From assembly GCF_014193845.1 (NCBI RefSeq), contig NZ_JACHZX010000003.1, forward strand, positions 496,001 through 560,000: a stretch of 64,000 nt of DNA. The letters run 5' to 3'. Within the stretch, counting starts at the first letter, position 1, and each line of letters begins with the position of its first letter. Below, piece after piece: positions 34,927 through 43,798 of this stretch. The notes under the pieces were generated by a model. That model had not been told where the DNA came from, did not search any database, and saw only the letters and a list, made by a program, of their open reading frames with translations. The position numbers were made by a program, and so were the translations under genes. This stretch comes from Sphingomonas sp. BK345. Lineage in GTDB: Bacteria; Pseudomonadota; Alphaproteobacteria; Sphingomonadales; Sphingomonadaceae.

Positions 34927-36269
34927 CTCCACGGCAGCAGACTCGTCACGTCGCCGGTCAGCCCGACGCCGTACAGCGCCTCGCGGAAGAGCACGGCCAG
35001 ACCCAGCATGACCAGCGTCATAGCAAGGTCCTGCCGCGCGAACGACAGCCCCTCGCGACGCTGCGCGACCCAGAGCGGCACGTAACGGACCAGCTCGGCG
35101 CTGGCGATCACGAGCACCGCGCCGCCGATACCGTAGAAGTTGACCGCGACCGGCAGGCCGACCAGCAGCCAGGCGAACTTGCCGATATTGGCGCTGGCGC
35201 CATAGACCGGCTTGCCGATGCCGAGCAGCACCGATTCGTTGATCGTCGACAGGATCGCGAACCACACGCCGAACGACAGCGCGGGCAGCATCTGCGCCGC
35301 CCCCTGGTAGCGCTGGTCGTAAAGCAGGGCGGTGAGCAGGTCCGACACGGCGATGAACCCCGCCACCGCCGCGGCGGCGCCGAGCAGCAGCAGCGGGCGG
35401 TGCCGTGCCAGCCGCGCGCGCAGCTCGGCGGTGGTGTCGAACGAGGCCGCCACCATTGGAAAGACGATCATGTTGCCGAAGCGCGCGACCAGCAGGTTGA
35501 GGATGTCGGCGAGCGAGCGCGCGATGCCATAGGTGCCCAGCACCGCCAGCGACACCGCCCGCGCCATGTACAGCCGGTCGAAGTTCATCGCCAGGAAGTA
35601 GACGATCGAGGACAGCGCGACCCAGCGGCCGAACGACAGGATCTCGCGCACCGCGCCGCGGTCGATCAGGAAGCGGTGGCGCATGCCGGGGATCAGCAGA
35701 TAGCTCGCCACCATCACCGCCGCGCTGGAGGTGATGCCGCCGAACACCAGCGCCCAGATCGTCGGCGTGGCCAGCGCGAACAGGATGTGCGCCACCGTCG
35801 AGATCGCGGTGTAGCCGACCTCGAACGCGGTCAGCGCGGCGAGCCGCAGGTGCTTCTGCGCGATGAAGCGCCCGGTCGATTCGAACCCGGCGAAGACGAA
35901 GAACAGCGACGCCACCGCGAAGATGCCGGCGAGCTCGGGCTTGCGGTAGAACCACGCCACCGGCCAGGCGAGCGCGGCGCAGACCATGCCGAGCGCAAGG
36001 CCGCGGACCAGCTGCAGCGTCCAGGCGGTGTCGTAGAAGTCGGGCTGTTCCGCGCGCGGGTTGCTGATGATGTTCTGGCCGATGCCGATATCGGACGCCA
36101 GCTCGATGCCGGTGCGCACCGTGTTGACGATGATCATGATGCCGAACAGCTCGGGCGCGAGCAGCCGCGCCAGCACGACGTTGTTGACGAGCCGCAGTGC
36201 TTGCACCACGCCATAGCCGGCGGTGGACCAGCCCAGCCGTGTCAGGATCGATCGGGAAAGCAACTTCAT
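34923..36269 (-). CDS. Oligosaccharide flippase (Wzx/WzxC type), third of four
   Basis: A 448-residue membrane protein with about twelve helices. The start SILTRLGWSTAGYGVVQALRLVNNVVLARLLAPELFG and the following SDIGIGQNIISNPRA are typical of WzxC/polysaccharide-synthase flippases. It should move lipid-linked repeat units to the periplasm. It is the first gene of a leftward operon of five (flippase, GT2, GT4, GT25, polymerase/ligase), four of whose genes are joined by ATGA overlaps. That set has all enzyme types for one glycan apart from priming and export. Confidence 0.92.
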   Translation of the reverse strand: MKLLSRSILTRLGWSTAGYGVVQALRLVNNVVLARLLAPELFGIMIIVNTVRTGIELASDIGIGQNIISNPRAEQPDFYDTAWTLQLVRGLALGMVCAALAWPVAWFYRKPELAGIFAVASLFFVFAGFESTGRFIAQKHLRLAALTAFEVGYTAISTVAHILFALATPTIWALVFGGITSSAAVMVASYLLIPGMRHRFLIDRGAVREILSFGRWVALSSIVYFLAMNFDRLYMARAVSLAVLGTYGIARSLADILNLLVARFGNMIVFPMVAASFDTTAELRARLARHRPLLLLGAAAAVAGFIAVSDLLTALLYDQRYQGAAQMLPALSFGVWFAILSTINESVLLGIGKPVYGASANIGKFAWLLVGLPVAVNFYGIGGAVLVIASAELVRYVPLWVAQRREGLSFARQDLAMTLVMLGLAVLFREALYGVGLTGDVTSLLPWR

Positions 36270-36416
36270 GCGCGGGCGGACGATCCCAGGAAGGTACCGG
36301 CCGGCACGGTCGAATCGACGCGGGCCGGGGCGGCTGCGCGGTCTCTAGCAGCCGAAGCCTTAAAATCGAGGCACACGATCGTTGACGCGTTTTTCACCGG
36401 CGTTTGAGGAAAAGTG
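36270..36416. promoter_or_regulatory. Divergent intergenic region
   Basis: This 147-bp gap separates the leftward flippase operon and a rightward GT4. It contains AT-richer stretches near 36345-36400 (GCCTTAAAATCGAGG and GTTTTTCACC-like sequence) that could hold promoters. A ribosome binding site GAGGA is at 36406-36410 for the GT4. Confidence 0.45.
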
Positions 36417-37508
36417 ATGCGGATCCTGTTCGCCCTGCCGGGCTTCCATCGTTTCGAGCGCGGCGCCGAGGTGGCGCTGCTGTCGCTCGCGACCGAGCTG
36501 GCGCGCGGCGGCGACGCGGTGACGGTGATCGGCGCGGGCGAGGCGCGCGCGGGCACGCCCTATCGCTTCCGCCACGCCGGCGCGCTGCGGCGTGAGAAGC
36601 TCGAGCGGATGCCGCGCGTCCCCGCGCTGCGCAGCGAGACCGGCTGGGAGGAGGCGAGCTTCGTCCCCGGCCTGCTCCGCGCCTATCGCCCGCGCGACCA
36701 TGACGTGACGGTCACCTGCTCCTTTCCCTTCACCAACTGGGTGCTGCGCCGCCCGGTGCTGTTCGGCCGCCGCCCGCCGCACGTCTTCGTCACGCAGAAC
36801 GGCGACTGGCCGGCCTTCTCGAACGACGCCGAATATCGCACCTTCGGCTGCGACGGGCTGGTCTGCACCAACCCCGATTATCTCGAGCGCAACCAGGAGA
36901 AATGGCGCTGCGCGCTGATCCCCAACGGGATGGACGCCGAGCGCTTCACGCCCGGCTCGCCCGAGCGCGCGCGCTTCGGCCTGCCCGCGCGCGGCACGGT
37001 GGTGCTGATGGTGAGCGCGCTGATCCCGACCAAGCGGGTCGCCGACGGCGTGCGCGCGGTGGCGCAGCTGCCCGACGCGCACCTGGTGGTCGCGGGCGAC
37101 GGGCCCGAGCGCGAGGCGGTCGACCGGCTCGCCGCCGAGCTGCTGCCGGGCCGGTTCAAGCGGCTGACGGTGGGGGCGGCGGAGATGCCGCTGCTGTACC
37201 GCTCCGCCGACGTGTTCCTCCACCTCTCGCGCGAGGAATCGTTCGGCAACGTCTATATCGAGGCGCTGGCGTGCGGCGCGCCGGTGGTGGCGCATGACTC
37301 GCCGCGGCTGCGCTGGATCGTCGGCGACGACGCGGTGCTGCTCGACACGGGCGACCCCGCGGCGGTGGCGGCGGCGCTGGCGCACGCGATCGCGGCGCGC
37401 TCCGAGCTGGCCCCGCGCGGCCGCGTCCGCGCTTTGCGCTACGCCTGGCCGCGCGTCGCGGCGCAGTATCGCAGCTTCCTGGGCGAGGTGATCGCGGCGG
37501 CGAAGTAG
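36417..37508 (+). CDS. Glycosyltransferase family 4
   Basis: A 363-residue GT-B protein. MRILFALPGFHRFERGAEVALLSLA begins the acceptor domain. The donor domain has VLMVSALIPTKRVADGV and E-x7-E in LSREESFGNVYIEALACG (about 264-281). The ATG at 36417 is chosen because GAGGA lies six bases before it; a GTG one codon earlier is possible. It stands alone, facing away from the flippase operon, and is followed by a palindromic repeat. It is likely to add one sugar to the same glycan, but no link is certain. Confidence 0.88.
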   Translation: MRILFALPGFHRFERGAEVALLSLATELARGGDAVTVIGAGEARAGTPYRFRHAGALRREKLERMPRVPALRSETGWEEASFVPGLLRAYRPRDHDVTVTCSFPFTNWVLRRPVLFGRRPPHVFVTQNGDWPAFSNDAEYRTFGCDGLVCTNPDYLERNQEKWRCALIPNGMDAERFTPGSPERARFGLPARGTVVLMVSALIPTKRVADGVRAVAQLPDAHLVVAGDGPEREAVDRLAAELLPGRFKRLTVGAAEMPLLYRSADVFLHLSREESFGNVYIEALACGAPVVAHDSPRLRWIVGDDAVLLDTGDPAAVAAALAHAIAARSELAPRGRVRALRYAWPRVAAQYRSFLGEVIAAAK

Positions 37509-37543
37509 GACTTCCGCCCCCACAGCGTAGACTGCCGATCTCA

Positions 37544-37677
37544 TCCTCCCCTGGAACGGGAGGTGGCGCGCGAAGCGCGACGGAGGGGTGACCCGGCTGG
37601 TGAGGGTCGCTGGACTCACCAGCCGGGTCACCCCTACGTCACGCCTTCGGCGTGCCACCTCCCCTTGCAGGGGAGGA
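37544..37677. repeat. Large palindromic repeat (BIME-like)
   Basis: The outer arms are TCCTCCCCTGG...GGAGGTGGC and GCCACCTCCCC...AGGGGAGGA. The inner arms are a perfect 20-bp inverted repeat: AGGGGTGACCCGGCTGGTGA (37584-37603) and its exact complement (37616-37635) around a 12-base loop. The whole could fold into a long cruciform or a strong transcript hairpin between the convergent GT4 and acyl-CoA ligase genes. It shares arms with the element at 5878-6016. Confidence 0.85.
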
Positions 37678-37697
37678 TCGTTGTAGCCGTTCCCCGT

Positions 37698-39326
37698 CTA
37701 CCCCCCCGCCCCCTCCAGCCGGTCGTCGCGCAGCCGCTCGCGCAGCAGCTTTTTGTCGATCTTGCCGGTGGCGCCGAGCGGGATCGCGTCCACCACCAGC
37801 ACGTCGTCGGGCATCCACCAGCGCGCGATCTGGCCGTCGAGGAAGGCGAGCAGTTCCTCCTTGAGGCAGGTCGCGCCCGGCGCGGGCTGGACCAGCAGCA
37901 CAGGCCGCTCGCCCCACACCGGATGCGCCACGCCGATCACCGCCGCGATCGCCACCGAGGGGTGCGCCACCGCCAGATTCTCGATCTCGATCGAGCTGAT
38001 CCACTCGCCGCCCGACTTCACGATGTCCTTGGCGCGGTCGGTGATGCGCACATAGCCCGCGTCGTCGATCACCGCGACGTCGCCGGTATCGAACCAGCCC
38101 TCGGCGTCGACCGCCTCCGCCGGCTCGCCGTAATAGGCGCGCGCGATCGTCGGGCCACGGATCAGCAGCCGCCCCGCGGTGGCGCCGTCGTGCGGCAGCA
38201 CCGCGCCCGCGTCGTCGACCAGCCGCAGCGCCAGCCCGCACACCGGCCGCCCCTGCATCGCCTTGCGCCGCACCTGCTCGTCATAGGGCTGCGCCAGCAC
38301 CGCCGCGGTGGGGGAGGAGAGCGTCGCCAGCGGCGAGGTCTCGGTCATGCCCCAGCCCTGCACTACCTCGACGCCGTAATCGTCCTGGAAGGCGCGGATC
38401 AGCGCCTCGGACGGCGCGGCGCCGCCGATGATCACGCGCTCCAGCGAGGTGAAGCCGCGCCCGGTGCCGCGCAGGTGCTGGAGCAGCCCTTGCCACACCG
38501 TCGGCACCGCGGCGGAGAAGGTCACCTGCTCCTGCTCGATCAGCTCGTAGAGCGAGGCGCCGTCCATCCGCTGGCCCGGCAGCACCAGCTTGGCGCCGAC
38601 CGCGGGGGCCGAATAGACCACGCCCCAGCTGTTGGCATGGTACATCGGCACCACCAGCAGCAGCGTGTCGCGCGCGGAGAGCCCCATCGCGTCGTGCTGG
38701 AGCGCCATCATCGTGTGCAGCCAGTTGGAGCGGTGCGAGTAGAGCACGCCCTTGGGCAAGCCGGTGGTGCCCGAGGTGTAGCACAGCCCGCAGGCGGCGC
38801 GCTCGTCGAACCCGCCCCAGGGATGGTCGATCGGCTGCGCCGCGACCCATTCGTCGAAGGCGAGCGCGCCGGGCTCGGGCAGTGCGTCCGTGCCGCACAG
38901 ATAGACGATCCGCTCGAGCGAGGGCACCTCGCGCAGCAGCCGCTGCGCCAACGCGGCGCACTCGGGATCGGCGAAGAGCAGCCGGTCGCCGGCATGGTCG
39001 GCGATGTAGCGGATCTGGTCGGGGAACAGCCGCGGGTTGAGCGTGTGGAGCACCGCGCCCATGTTGGTGGCGCCGTACCAGGCGGCGAGATGGCGGAAGC
39101 CGTTCCAGCCCAGCGTGGCGACCCGGTCGCCGGGCGCGATGCCGAGCGCGGCGAGCGCGGCCGACACCTGCTTGGCGATGCGATGCAGCCCGGCGTAGTC
39201 GGTGCGGCTCACCGCGCCGGCGGCGTCGCGCGAGACGATCTCGCGGCGCGGGTGCCACGTCGCCGCATGGTCGAGGAAGCGGTCGACCGTCAGCGGCATA
39301 TCCTGCATCAGCCCGAGCAGCGGCAT
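37698..39326 (-). CDS. Long-chain fatty-acid-CoA ligase-like AMP-forming enzyme
   Basis: A 542-residue member of the acyl-AMP ligase family. The phosphate-binding motif YTSGTTGLPKG is near residue 195, the adenine motif GWGMTETSP near 330, EGWFDTGDVAVID near 415 and GATGKIDKK with the catalytic lysine near the end. It activates a carboxylic acid with ATP and CoA. Sequences like this are often annotated as medium- or long-chain acyl-CoA synthetases, and the substrate is not evident. The start at 39326 has GGGAGAG upstream. The full family length is present. It belongs to the metabolic island that interrupts the polysaccharide genes. Confidence 0.9.
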   Translation of the reverse strand: MPLLGLMQDMPLTVDRFLDHAATWHPRREIVSRDAAGAVSRTDYAGLHRIAKQVSAALAALGIAPGDRVATLGWNGFRHLAAWYGATNMGAVLHTLNPRLFPDQIRYIADHAGDRLLFADPECAALAQRLLREVPSLERIVYLCGTDALPEPGALAFDEWVAAQPIDHPWGGFDERAACGLCYTSGTTGLPKGVLYSHRSNWLHTMMALQHDAMGLSARDTLLLVVPMYHANSWGVVYSAPAVGAKLVLPGQRMDGASLYELIEQEQVTFSAAVPTVWQGLLQHLRGTGRGFTSLERVIIGGAAPSEALIRAFQDDYGVEVVQGWGMTETSPLATLSSPTAAVLAQPYDEQVRRKAMQGRPVCGLALRLVDDAGAVLPHDGATAGRLLIRGPTIARAYYGEPAEAVDAEGWFDTGDVAVIDDAGYVRITDRAKDIVKSGGEWISSIEIENLAVAHPSVAIAAVIGVAHPVWGERPVLLVQPAPGATCLKEELLAFLDGQIARWWMPDDVLVVDAIPLGATGKIDKKLLRERLRDDRLEGAGG

Positions 39327-39421
39327 CGTCTCTCCCACCCGCGCGCCGCGTGGATCGCGGTCGCGTCGGGCGGCGATCATGGCTCAGCCGCGCGCTTCTG
39401 TCGCGTGTCGATTGATGTCGG

Positions 39422-41038
39422 TCAGGGTCGGGGCGGGCGCGTCGCGCTGGCGCTGTCGAACCCCGCCGCCTGCGGCTCGGCCAGCTCGGCCTCGCCCGCC
39501 ATGGCGTGCGACTCGTCGTGGTCGCGCAGCGTGTCGAGGTGCATCAGGCGGCGCACCAGCGGGCTCACCAGCAGCACCAGGAGCGCGATGCCCATCGCCC
39601 ACCAGCCGATCGTCTCGTACACCCCCAGCGTGCCGTCGCGCGTCATCGTGCCGCCCTCGCCGCCGCCGGTCGCCTCGCCGATCTTGCCCGCGACGAAATT
39701 GCCCACCGCGGTCATGTAGAACCACGCGCCCATGATCAGGCTGGCGAGGTGACGCGGCGCCAGCCGGTTCATCGCCGAGAGGCCCACCGGCGACAGGCAC
39801 AATTCGCCCGAGGTCTGGAAGAAATAGATCATGAAGACGAGATACACCGGGGTCAGCGCCGCGCCGTACAGCCGCGCGCCCCAGACGAAGAGCAGGAAGC
39901 TCAGCGCCACCTGCACCAGCGCCAGCCCGAACTTGGCCGGCGCCGAGGGTTCCCAGCCGCGCCGCCCGAGGAACACCCACAGCGCGGCGAAGATCGGGCC
40001 GAGCAGCACGATGTAGATCGGGTTGACCGACTGGAACAGCGAGGCGGGCACGCCGCCGCGGTCGACGAAGCGGTCGGTGTACAGGTTGAGGCTGCCGCCG
40101 GCCTGCTCGTACAAACCCCAGAACAGCGGGTTGAGCGCGATCAGGAAGAGCACCGCGAACATCCGGTCGCGCGCGTGCGGCTCCAGCTTGAACGAGGCGA
40201 ACAGCACGTAGCCGAGCAGCGCGACCCCCGAGACCATCAGCAGCGTCTGGATCACGTCCTGATACTGGATCAGCAGCCAGATCACCCCCACCGCGGCGAC
40301 GCCGATCGCGTAGAGCGTCCACTCGAGCGACCGGGCGAGCGCGCGCGGCGCCTCGCCGCGCCCCTGCAGGAGCGGCTTGCCCAGCACGAACACCAGCAGC
40401 CCGAGCAGCATGCCGACGCCCGCCGCGCCGAAGCCATAGGACCAGCCGTAGGTCTCGCCGAGCCAGCCGGCCAGGATCGTGCCGAGCGCCGCGCCGGTGT
40501 TGATGCCGATGTAGAAGATCGTATACGCGCCGTCGCGCCGGATGTCGGTGAGCGGGTACAGCTGGCCCACGATCACCGAGATATTGGCCTTGAGGAAGCC
40601 CGAGCCGACGATGATGAAGCCCAGTGCGAGCCAGAAGACGTTGATCGCCGCCGAGGCCTGGCCGCCGTCTCCCTCCACCGCCATCAGCAGGTGGCCCAGC
40701 GTGAGCAGCACCGCGCCATAGACCACGGCGCGGCGCTGACCGAGGTAGCGGTCCGCCAGATAGCCGCCGAGCACCGGCGTGATGTACACCAGCGAGGTAT
40801 AGGCGCCGTAGATCAGGTTGGCCTTGCCGTCGTCGAACAGCCAGTGCTTGGTCAGGTAGAAGATCAGCAGCGCGCGCATGCCGTAATAGGAGAAGCGCTC
40901 CCACATCTCGGCGAAGAACAGGACGTAGAGGCCTTTGGGGTGGCCGGCGAACTCGTCGCCGGGTTTCACCGCGGCGGCGACCCCGCCGCCCAGCAACAAG
41001 GCGAGGAAAGCGAGCGCGATCGTGGGGATGATGGGCAA
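39422..41038 (-). CDS. POT family peptide:proton symporter
   Basis: A 538-residue membrane protein with about fourteen helices. EMWERFSYYGMRALL (about 44-58) is the POT family ExxERFxYYG proton-coupling motif. GGYLADRYLGQRRAVVYGAV is the second PTR2 signature, and the late FFQTSGELCLSPVGLSA also fits. It should import di- and tripeptides. A long Ala/Glu-rich cytoplasmic tail ends the protein. It has no evident link with the polysaccharide genes. Confidence 0.93.
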   Translation of the reverse strand: MPIIPTIALAFLALLLGGGVAAAVKPGDEFAGHPKGLYVLFFAEMWERFSYYGMRALLIFYLTKHWLFDDGKANLIYGAYTSLVYITPVLGGYLADRYLGQRRAVVYGAVLLTLGHLLMAVEGDGGQASAAINVFWLALGFIIVGSGFLKANISVIVGQLYPLTDIRRDGAYTIFYIGINTGAALGTILAGWLGETYGWSYGFGAAGVGMLLGLLVFVLGKPLLQGRGEAPRALARSLEWTLYAIGVAAVGVIWLLIQYQDVIQTLLMVSGVALLGYVLFASFKLEPHARDRMFAVLFLIALNPLFWGLYEQAGGSLNLYTDRFVDRGGVPASLFQSVNPIYIVLLGPIFAALWVFLGRRGWEPSAPAKFGLALVQVALSFLLFVWGARLYGAALTPVYLVFMIYFFQTSGELCLSPVGLSAMNRLAPRHLASLIMGAWFYMTAVGNFVAGKIGEATGGGEGGTMTRDGTLGVYETIGWWAMGIALLVLLVSPLVRRLMHLDTLRDHDESHAMAGEAELAEPQAAGFDSASATRPPRP

Positions 41039-41158
41039 GGGAGAGCGGCTCCGCTGAGGGGCAGGGCGCGCCCGCGAGCGGCGCCGATTGGTTGCGCGCG
41101 AGACTAGCGTCTCGGGCGCCGCTGTAAATATCCCCCGGGCGCGCTATCTGTCCCGGCG

Positions 41159-41737
41159 ATGTTCAACGACCTCTCCTCGCCGCTCGCGCTGCTCGCCACG
41201 CGCCGCTCGGGCAAGCCGCGCGACCTGGTCGCGCCCGGGCCGACGCGCGACCAGCTCGTCGCCATGATCCAGCTCGCCGGGCGCACCCCCGATCACGGCA
41301 AGCTCGCGCCGTGGCGCTTCGTGATCGTCCCGGACGAGCGCCGCGACGCCTTCGCCGCGCGGCTGGTGGAGGCCTATCGCGCCGAGCGTCCGGCCGCGGC
41401 GCGGCTCGAGCTCGACGCGATGGACCAGTTCGCGCGCCAGGCGCCCGCGCTGGTGGTGGCGCTCTCCTCGCCCCGGCTGGAAAGCCATATTCCGTTGTGG
41501 GAGCAGGAGCTGTCGGCAGGGGCAGCGTGCATGAACCTGCTCCACGCCGCGCACGCGCACGGCTTCGTCGCGGGCTGGCTGACCGGCTGGCCGGCCTTCT
41601 CCGACGCGGTGCGCGACCTGTTCGGCGCCGCGCCCGAGCGGATCGCCGGCTTCATGTTCATCGGCACCCCCGGCCGCGCGCTCGAGGAACGCCCGCGTCC
41701 CGACCCCGCCACGCTGTGGAGCGAGTGGGCGGGCTGA
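41159..41737 (+). CDS. Nitroreductase family protein (YdjA-like)
   Basis: A 192-residue flavin enzyme. RRSGKPRDLVAPGPTRDQL, LAGRTPDHGKLAPWRFVIV (about 40-58) and a late GWLTGWPAF with FMFIGTPG match the short nitroreductases of the YdjA group, which bind FMN and use NAD(P)H. The physiological substrate is unknown. It is divergent from the peptide transporter, with a 120-bp gap that probably holds both promoters. Confidence 0.88.
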   Translation: MFNDLSSPLALLATRRSGKPRDLVAPGPTRDQLVAMIQLAGRTPDHGKLAPWRFVIVPDERRDAFAARLVEAYRAERPAAARLELDAMDQFARQAPALVVALSSPRLESHIPLWEQELSAGAACMNLLHAAHAHGFVAGWLTGWPAFSDAVRDLFGAAPERIAGFMFIGTPGRALEERPRPDPATLWSEWAG

Positions 41738-41748
41738 CGGCGCGCCGT

Positions 41749-41775
41749 GCCGGCACGGCCGGCACGGCCGGCACG
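41749..41775. repeat. Three tandem copies of GCCGGCACG
   Basis: A 9-base unit is repeated three times without change just after the nitroreductase stop. Each unit with its neighbour makes short palindromes, so the transcript could fold into a hairpin that serves as terminator. Tandem units of this kind may also vary in number. Confidence 0.75.
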
Positions 41776-41920
41776 GTCGCTTTTCAGGTGCGCTCGCGCG
41801 GTTCGCTCGATAGACGGGCGCGATGGTTGATGCCGGTTATACCAATGCCGGGCGACGGGCCGGCCCCGACGCTCGCGCCGGCGCGCCCGACGCGATCACG
41901 ATCACAGGACATGCCGCGCG

Positions 41921-43129
41921 ATGAGCACCGACGCCACCGACCAGCCGCAGCCGATGGACATCGTCCTGATCTCCACCGCGGACTGGGACAATCCCTTTTG
42001 GACCAACAAGCAGCACGTCGCGGTGCAGCTGGCCAAGCTGGGACATCGCGTCTTCTACATCGAATCGCAGGGGCTGCGCGCGCCCACCGCGACCGGGCGT
42101 GACCTGTCGCGCATCGTCAAGCGGCTGAAGCGCGGCATGCGCCCGCCGCGGCAGGTGCGCGACAACATCTGGGTGTGGTCACCGATCGTGATCCCATTCC
42201 AGGGCAGCGCCGCGATCCGTCGCATCAACCGCCAGCTGCTCCGCGCCGGCCTGCGCCTGTGGACCAGCCGGCTGAAGCATCGCCGCGAGCTGATCTGGAC
42301 CTACTCGCCGCTGACGACGCGGTTCTACGATCTCGAGGCGCCCAAGGGCGTGGTGTACCACGCCGTCGACGCGATCGACGCGCAGCCTGGCATGCCGGCG
42401 GCGACGATCCGCGAGGCCGAGGCGGAGCTGGCCGGCCACGCCGACCTCGTCTTCACCACCGCGCACGAGATCCAGGCGCGGCTGTCGCGGCTCAACCCCA
42501 ACACGCATTACTTCTCGAACGTCGCCGACTGGGATCATTTCTCGCAGGCGCGCCTGCCCGGGCCGGCGCTGCCCGAGGACCTCGCCGCGATCCCCGCGCC
42601 GCGGATCATCTTCGTCGGCGCGATCTCGGCCTATAAGCTCGACACGGCGTTGGTGGCGCGGCTGGCCGAGCTGGAGCCGGGCTGGTCGTTCGTGCTGATC
42701 GGCGACGTCGGCGAGGGCGATCCGCGCACCAGCGTGCCCGAGCTCTACGAGCGTCCCAACATCCACCTGATCGGCCCGCGCGCCTACGATCGGCTGCCCC
42801 AGTATCTCGCCGGCGCGGCGGCGGCGATCATCCCGGCGGTGCACAACAAATATACCGTCTCCATGTTCCCGATGAAGTTCTTCGAATATCTCGCCGCGGG
42901 TGTGCCCGTGATCGCCACCAAGCTTCCCGCGCTGCGCGACTATGCACATGTCGCCGCGTTCAGCGACGAGGCCGAGGGCTTCCGCGACCGGCTCGCCGAG
43001 GCGATCGCGGGCGACGCGCCGCCGCTCGAGCAGCGCCTCGCCGCCGCCAAGGAGCAGACCTATGAGACGCGCACGCGCAAGATGATGGCGCTGGTCAAGA
43101 AGCTTCGTCCGGGCACAGGGCGGGGCTGA
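41921..43129 (+). CDS. Glycosyltransferase (GT-B fold, TuaH-like)
   Basis: A 402-residue GT-B protein. MDIVLISTADWDNPFWTNKQHVAVQLA (about 12-38) and VVYHAVDAIDAQPGM (about 146-160) recall the TuaH-like transferases of teichuronic-acid and EPS loci. IIFVGAISAYKLDTALVARLA starts the donor half and MFPMKFFEYLAAGVPVIAT carries the sugar-nucleotide site with the family Glu. It lacks an obvious signal peptide. It begins the second block of polysaccharide genes after the metabolic island. Confidence 0.85.
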   Translation: MSTDATDQPQPMDIVLISTADWDNPFWTNKQHVAVQLAKLGHRVFYIESQGLRAPTATGRDLSRIVKRLKRGMRPPRQVRDNIWVWSPIVIPFQGSAAIRRINRQLLRAGLRLWTSRLKHRRELIWTYSPLTTRFYDLEAPKGVVYHAVDAIDAQPGMPAATIREAEAELAGHADLVFTTAHEIQARLSRLNPNTHYFSNVADWDHFSQARLPGPALPEDLAAIPAPRIIFVGAISAYKLDTALVARLAELEPGWSFVLIGDVGEGDPRTSVPELYERPNIHLIGPRAYDRLPQYLAGAAAAIIPAVHNKYTVSMFPMKFFEYLAAGVPVIATKLPALRDYAHVAAFSDEAEGFRDRLAEAIAGDAPPLEQRLAAAKEQTYETRTRKMMALVKKLRPGTGRG

Positions 43130-43297
43130 GCGCGTCTGACGGTGGTTCAGGACGTGACAGCGACCCCATGTCCTACTCTTGCCTTAACCCTCGGGTGAAA
43201 CTAGCAGGCGCGATCATGCTGCGGCGCAGCGTAGCTCCGGGGCGCTCGACCGCGCCCGCGGCAGGGCGGCTGCGGCTCGGTCGATAAGAGGGACAGC
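43130..43297. other. Intergenic region upstream of the GT fragment
   Basis: This 168-bp stretch lies where the missing N-terminal half of the next glycosyltransferase would be expected. No frame in it encodes family-like sequence. A lower-GC patch near 43165-43205 (TCCTACTCTTGCCTTAACCC) could be a promoter. Confidence 0.5.
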
Positions 43298-43798
43298 GTG
43301 ACCACCTTAGCACTCGCGATCGCGGCCCGCGATATCATCGGCACCGGCGGGGGGCTGCGCGTTGCGGGCGGCCGCTTCAACTCGCGCGAGCCTTATGAGG
43401 CCGAGGAGGCGCAGCTCGGTGTCGCCGATCGGGGCGAGTTCCTGGGGACGGTCGCGGACGCGCCCGCGCCGTACCGCGGCGCCGACGTGTTCGCGCTCCC
43501 CGCCGACTATGAGACATGGGGGCTGGTCTGCATGGAGGCGCTCGCCTGCGGCGTGCCGGTGGTGATGAGCCGGGTCGGCTGCGCCGAGGAAGTGATCGTC
43601 GCCGGCGAGACGGGCCAGATCGTCGGCTATGACGCCCAGGAGATCGCGGGCGCGATCGGCGCGCTGACCACGGACACCACCACGCTCGCCACCGTCCGTC
43701 GCCACGCGCGCACCATGGCCGAGCGTTATGCCTGGTCGACCATCTCGCGCGACTATGAACGCGTCGCGCTCGCCGTCCGGGCGCCCGCCCATGTTTAA
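43298..43798 (+). pseudogene. Truncated glycosyltransferase family 4 (donor domain only)
   Basis: Only 166 residues, equal to the second half of a GT4. After about 15 residues of unrelated start it reads like a normal donor domain: GVADRGEFLGTVADAPAPYRGADVFALPADYETWGLVCMEALACGVPVVMS, including E-x7-E. Family members are about 370 residues, so the acceptor domain is lost. A GTG with AGAGGGA upstream could still start translation, and the sequence has no internal stop, so a short product may be made. Alone it could not be a working transferase of the usual kind. Its stop lies inside the flippase start, with an 8-base overlap. Confidence 0.72.
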
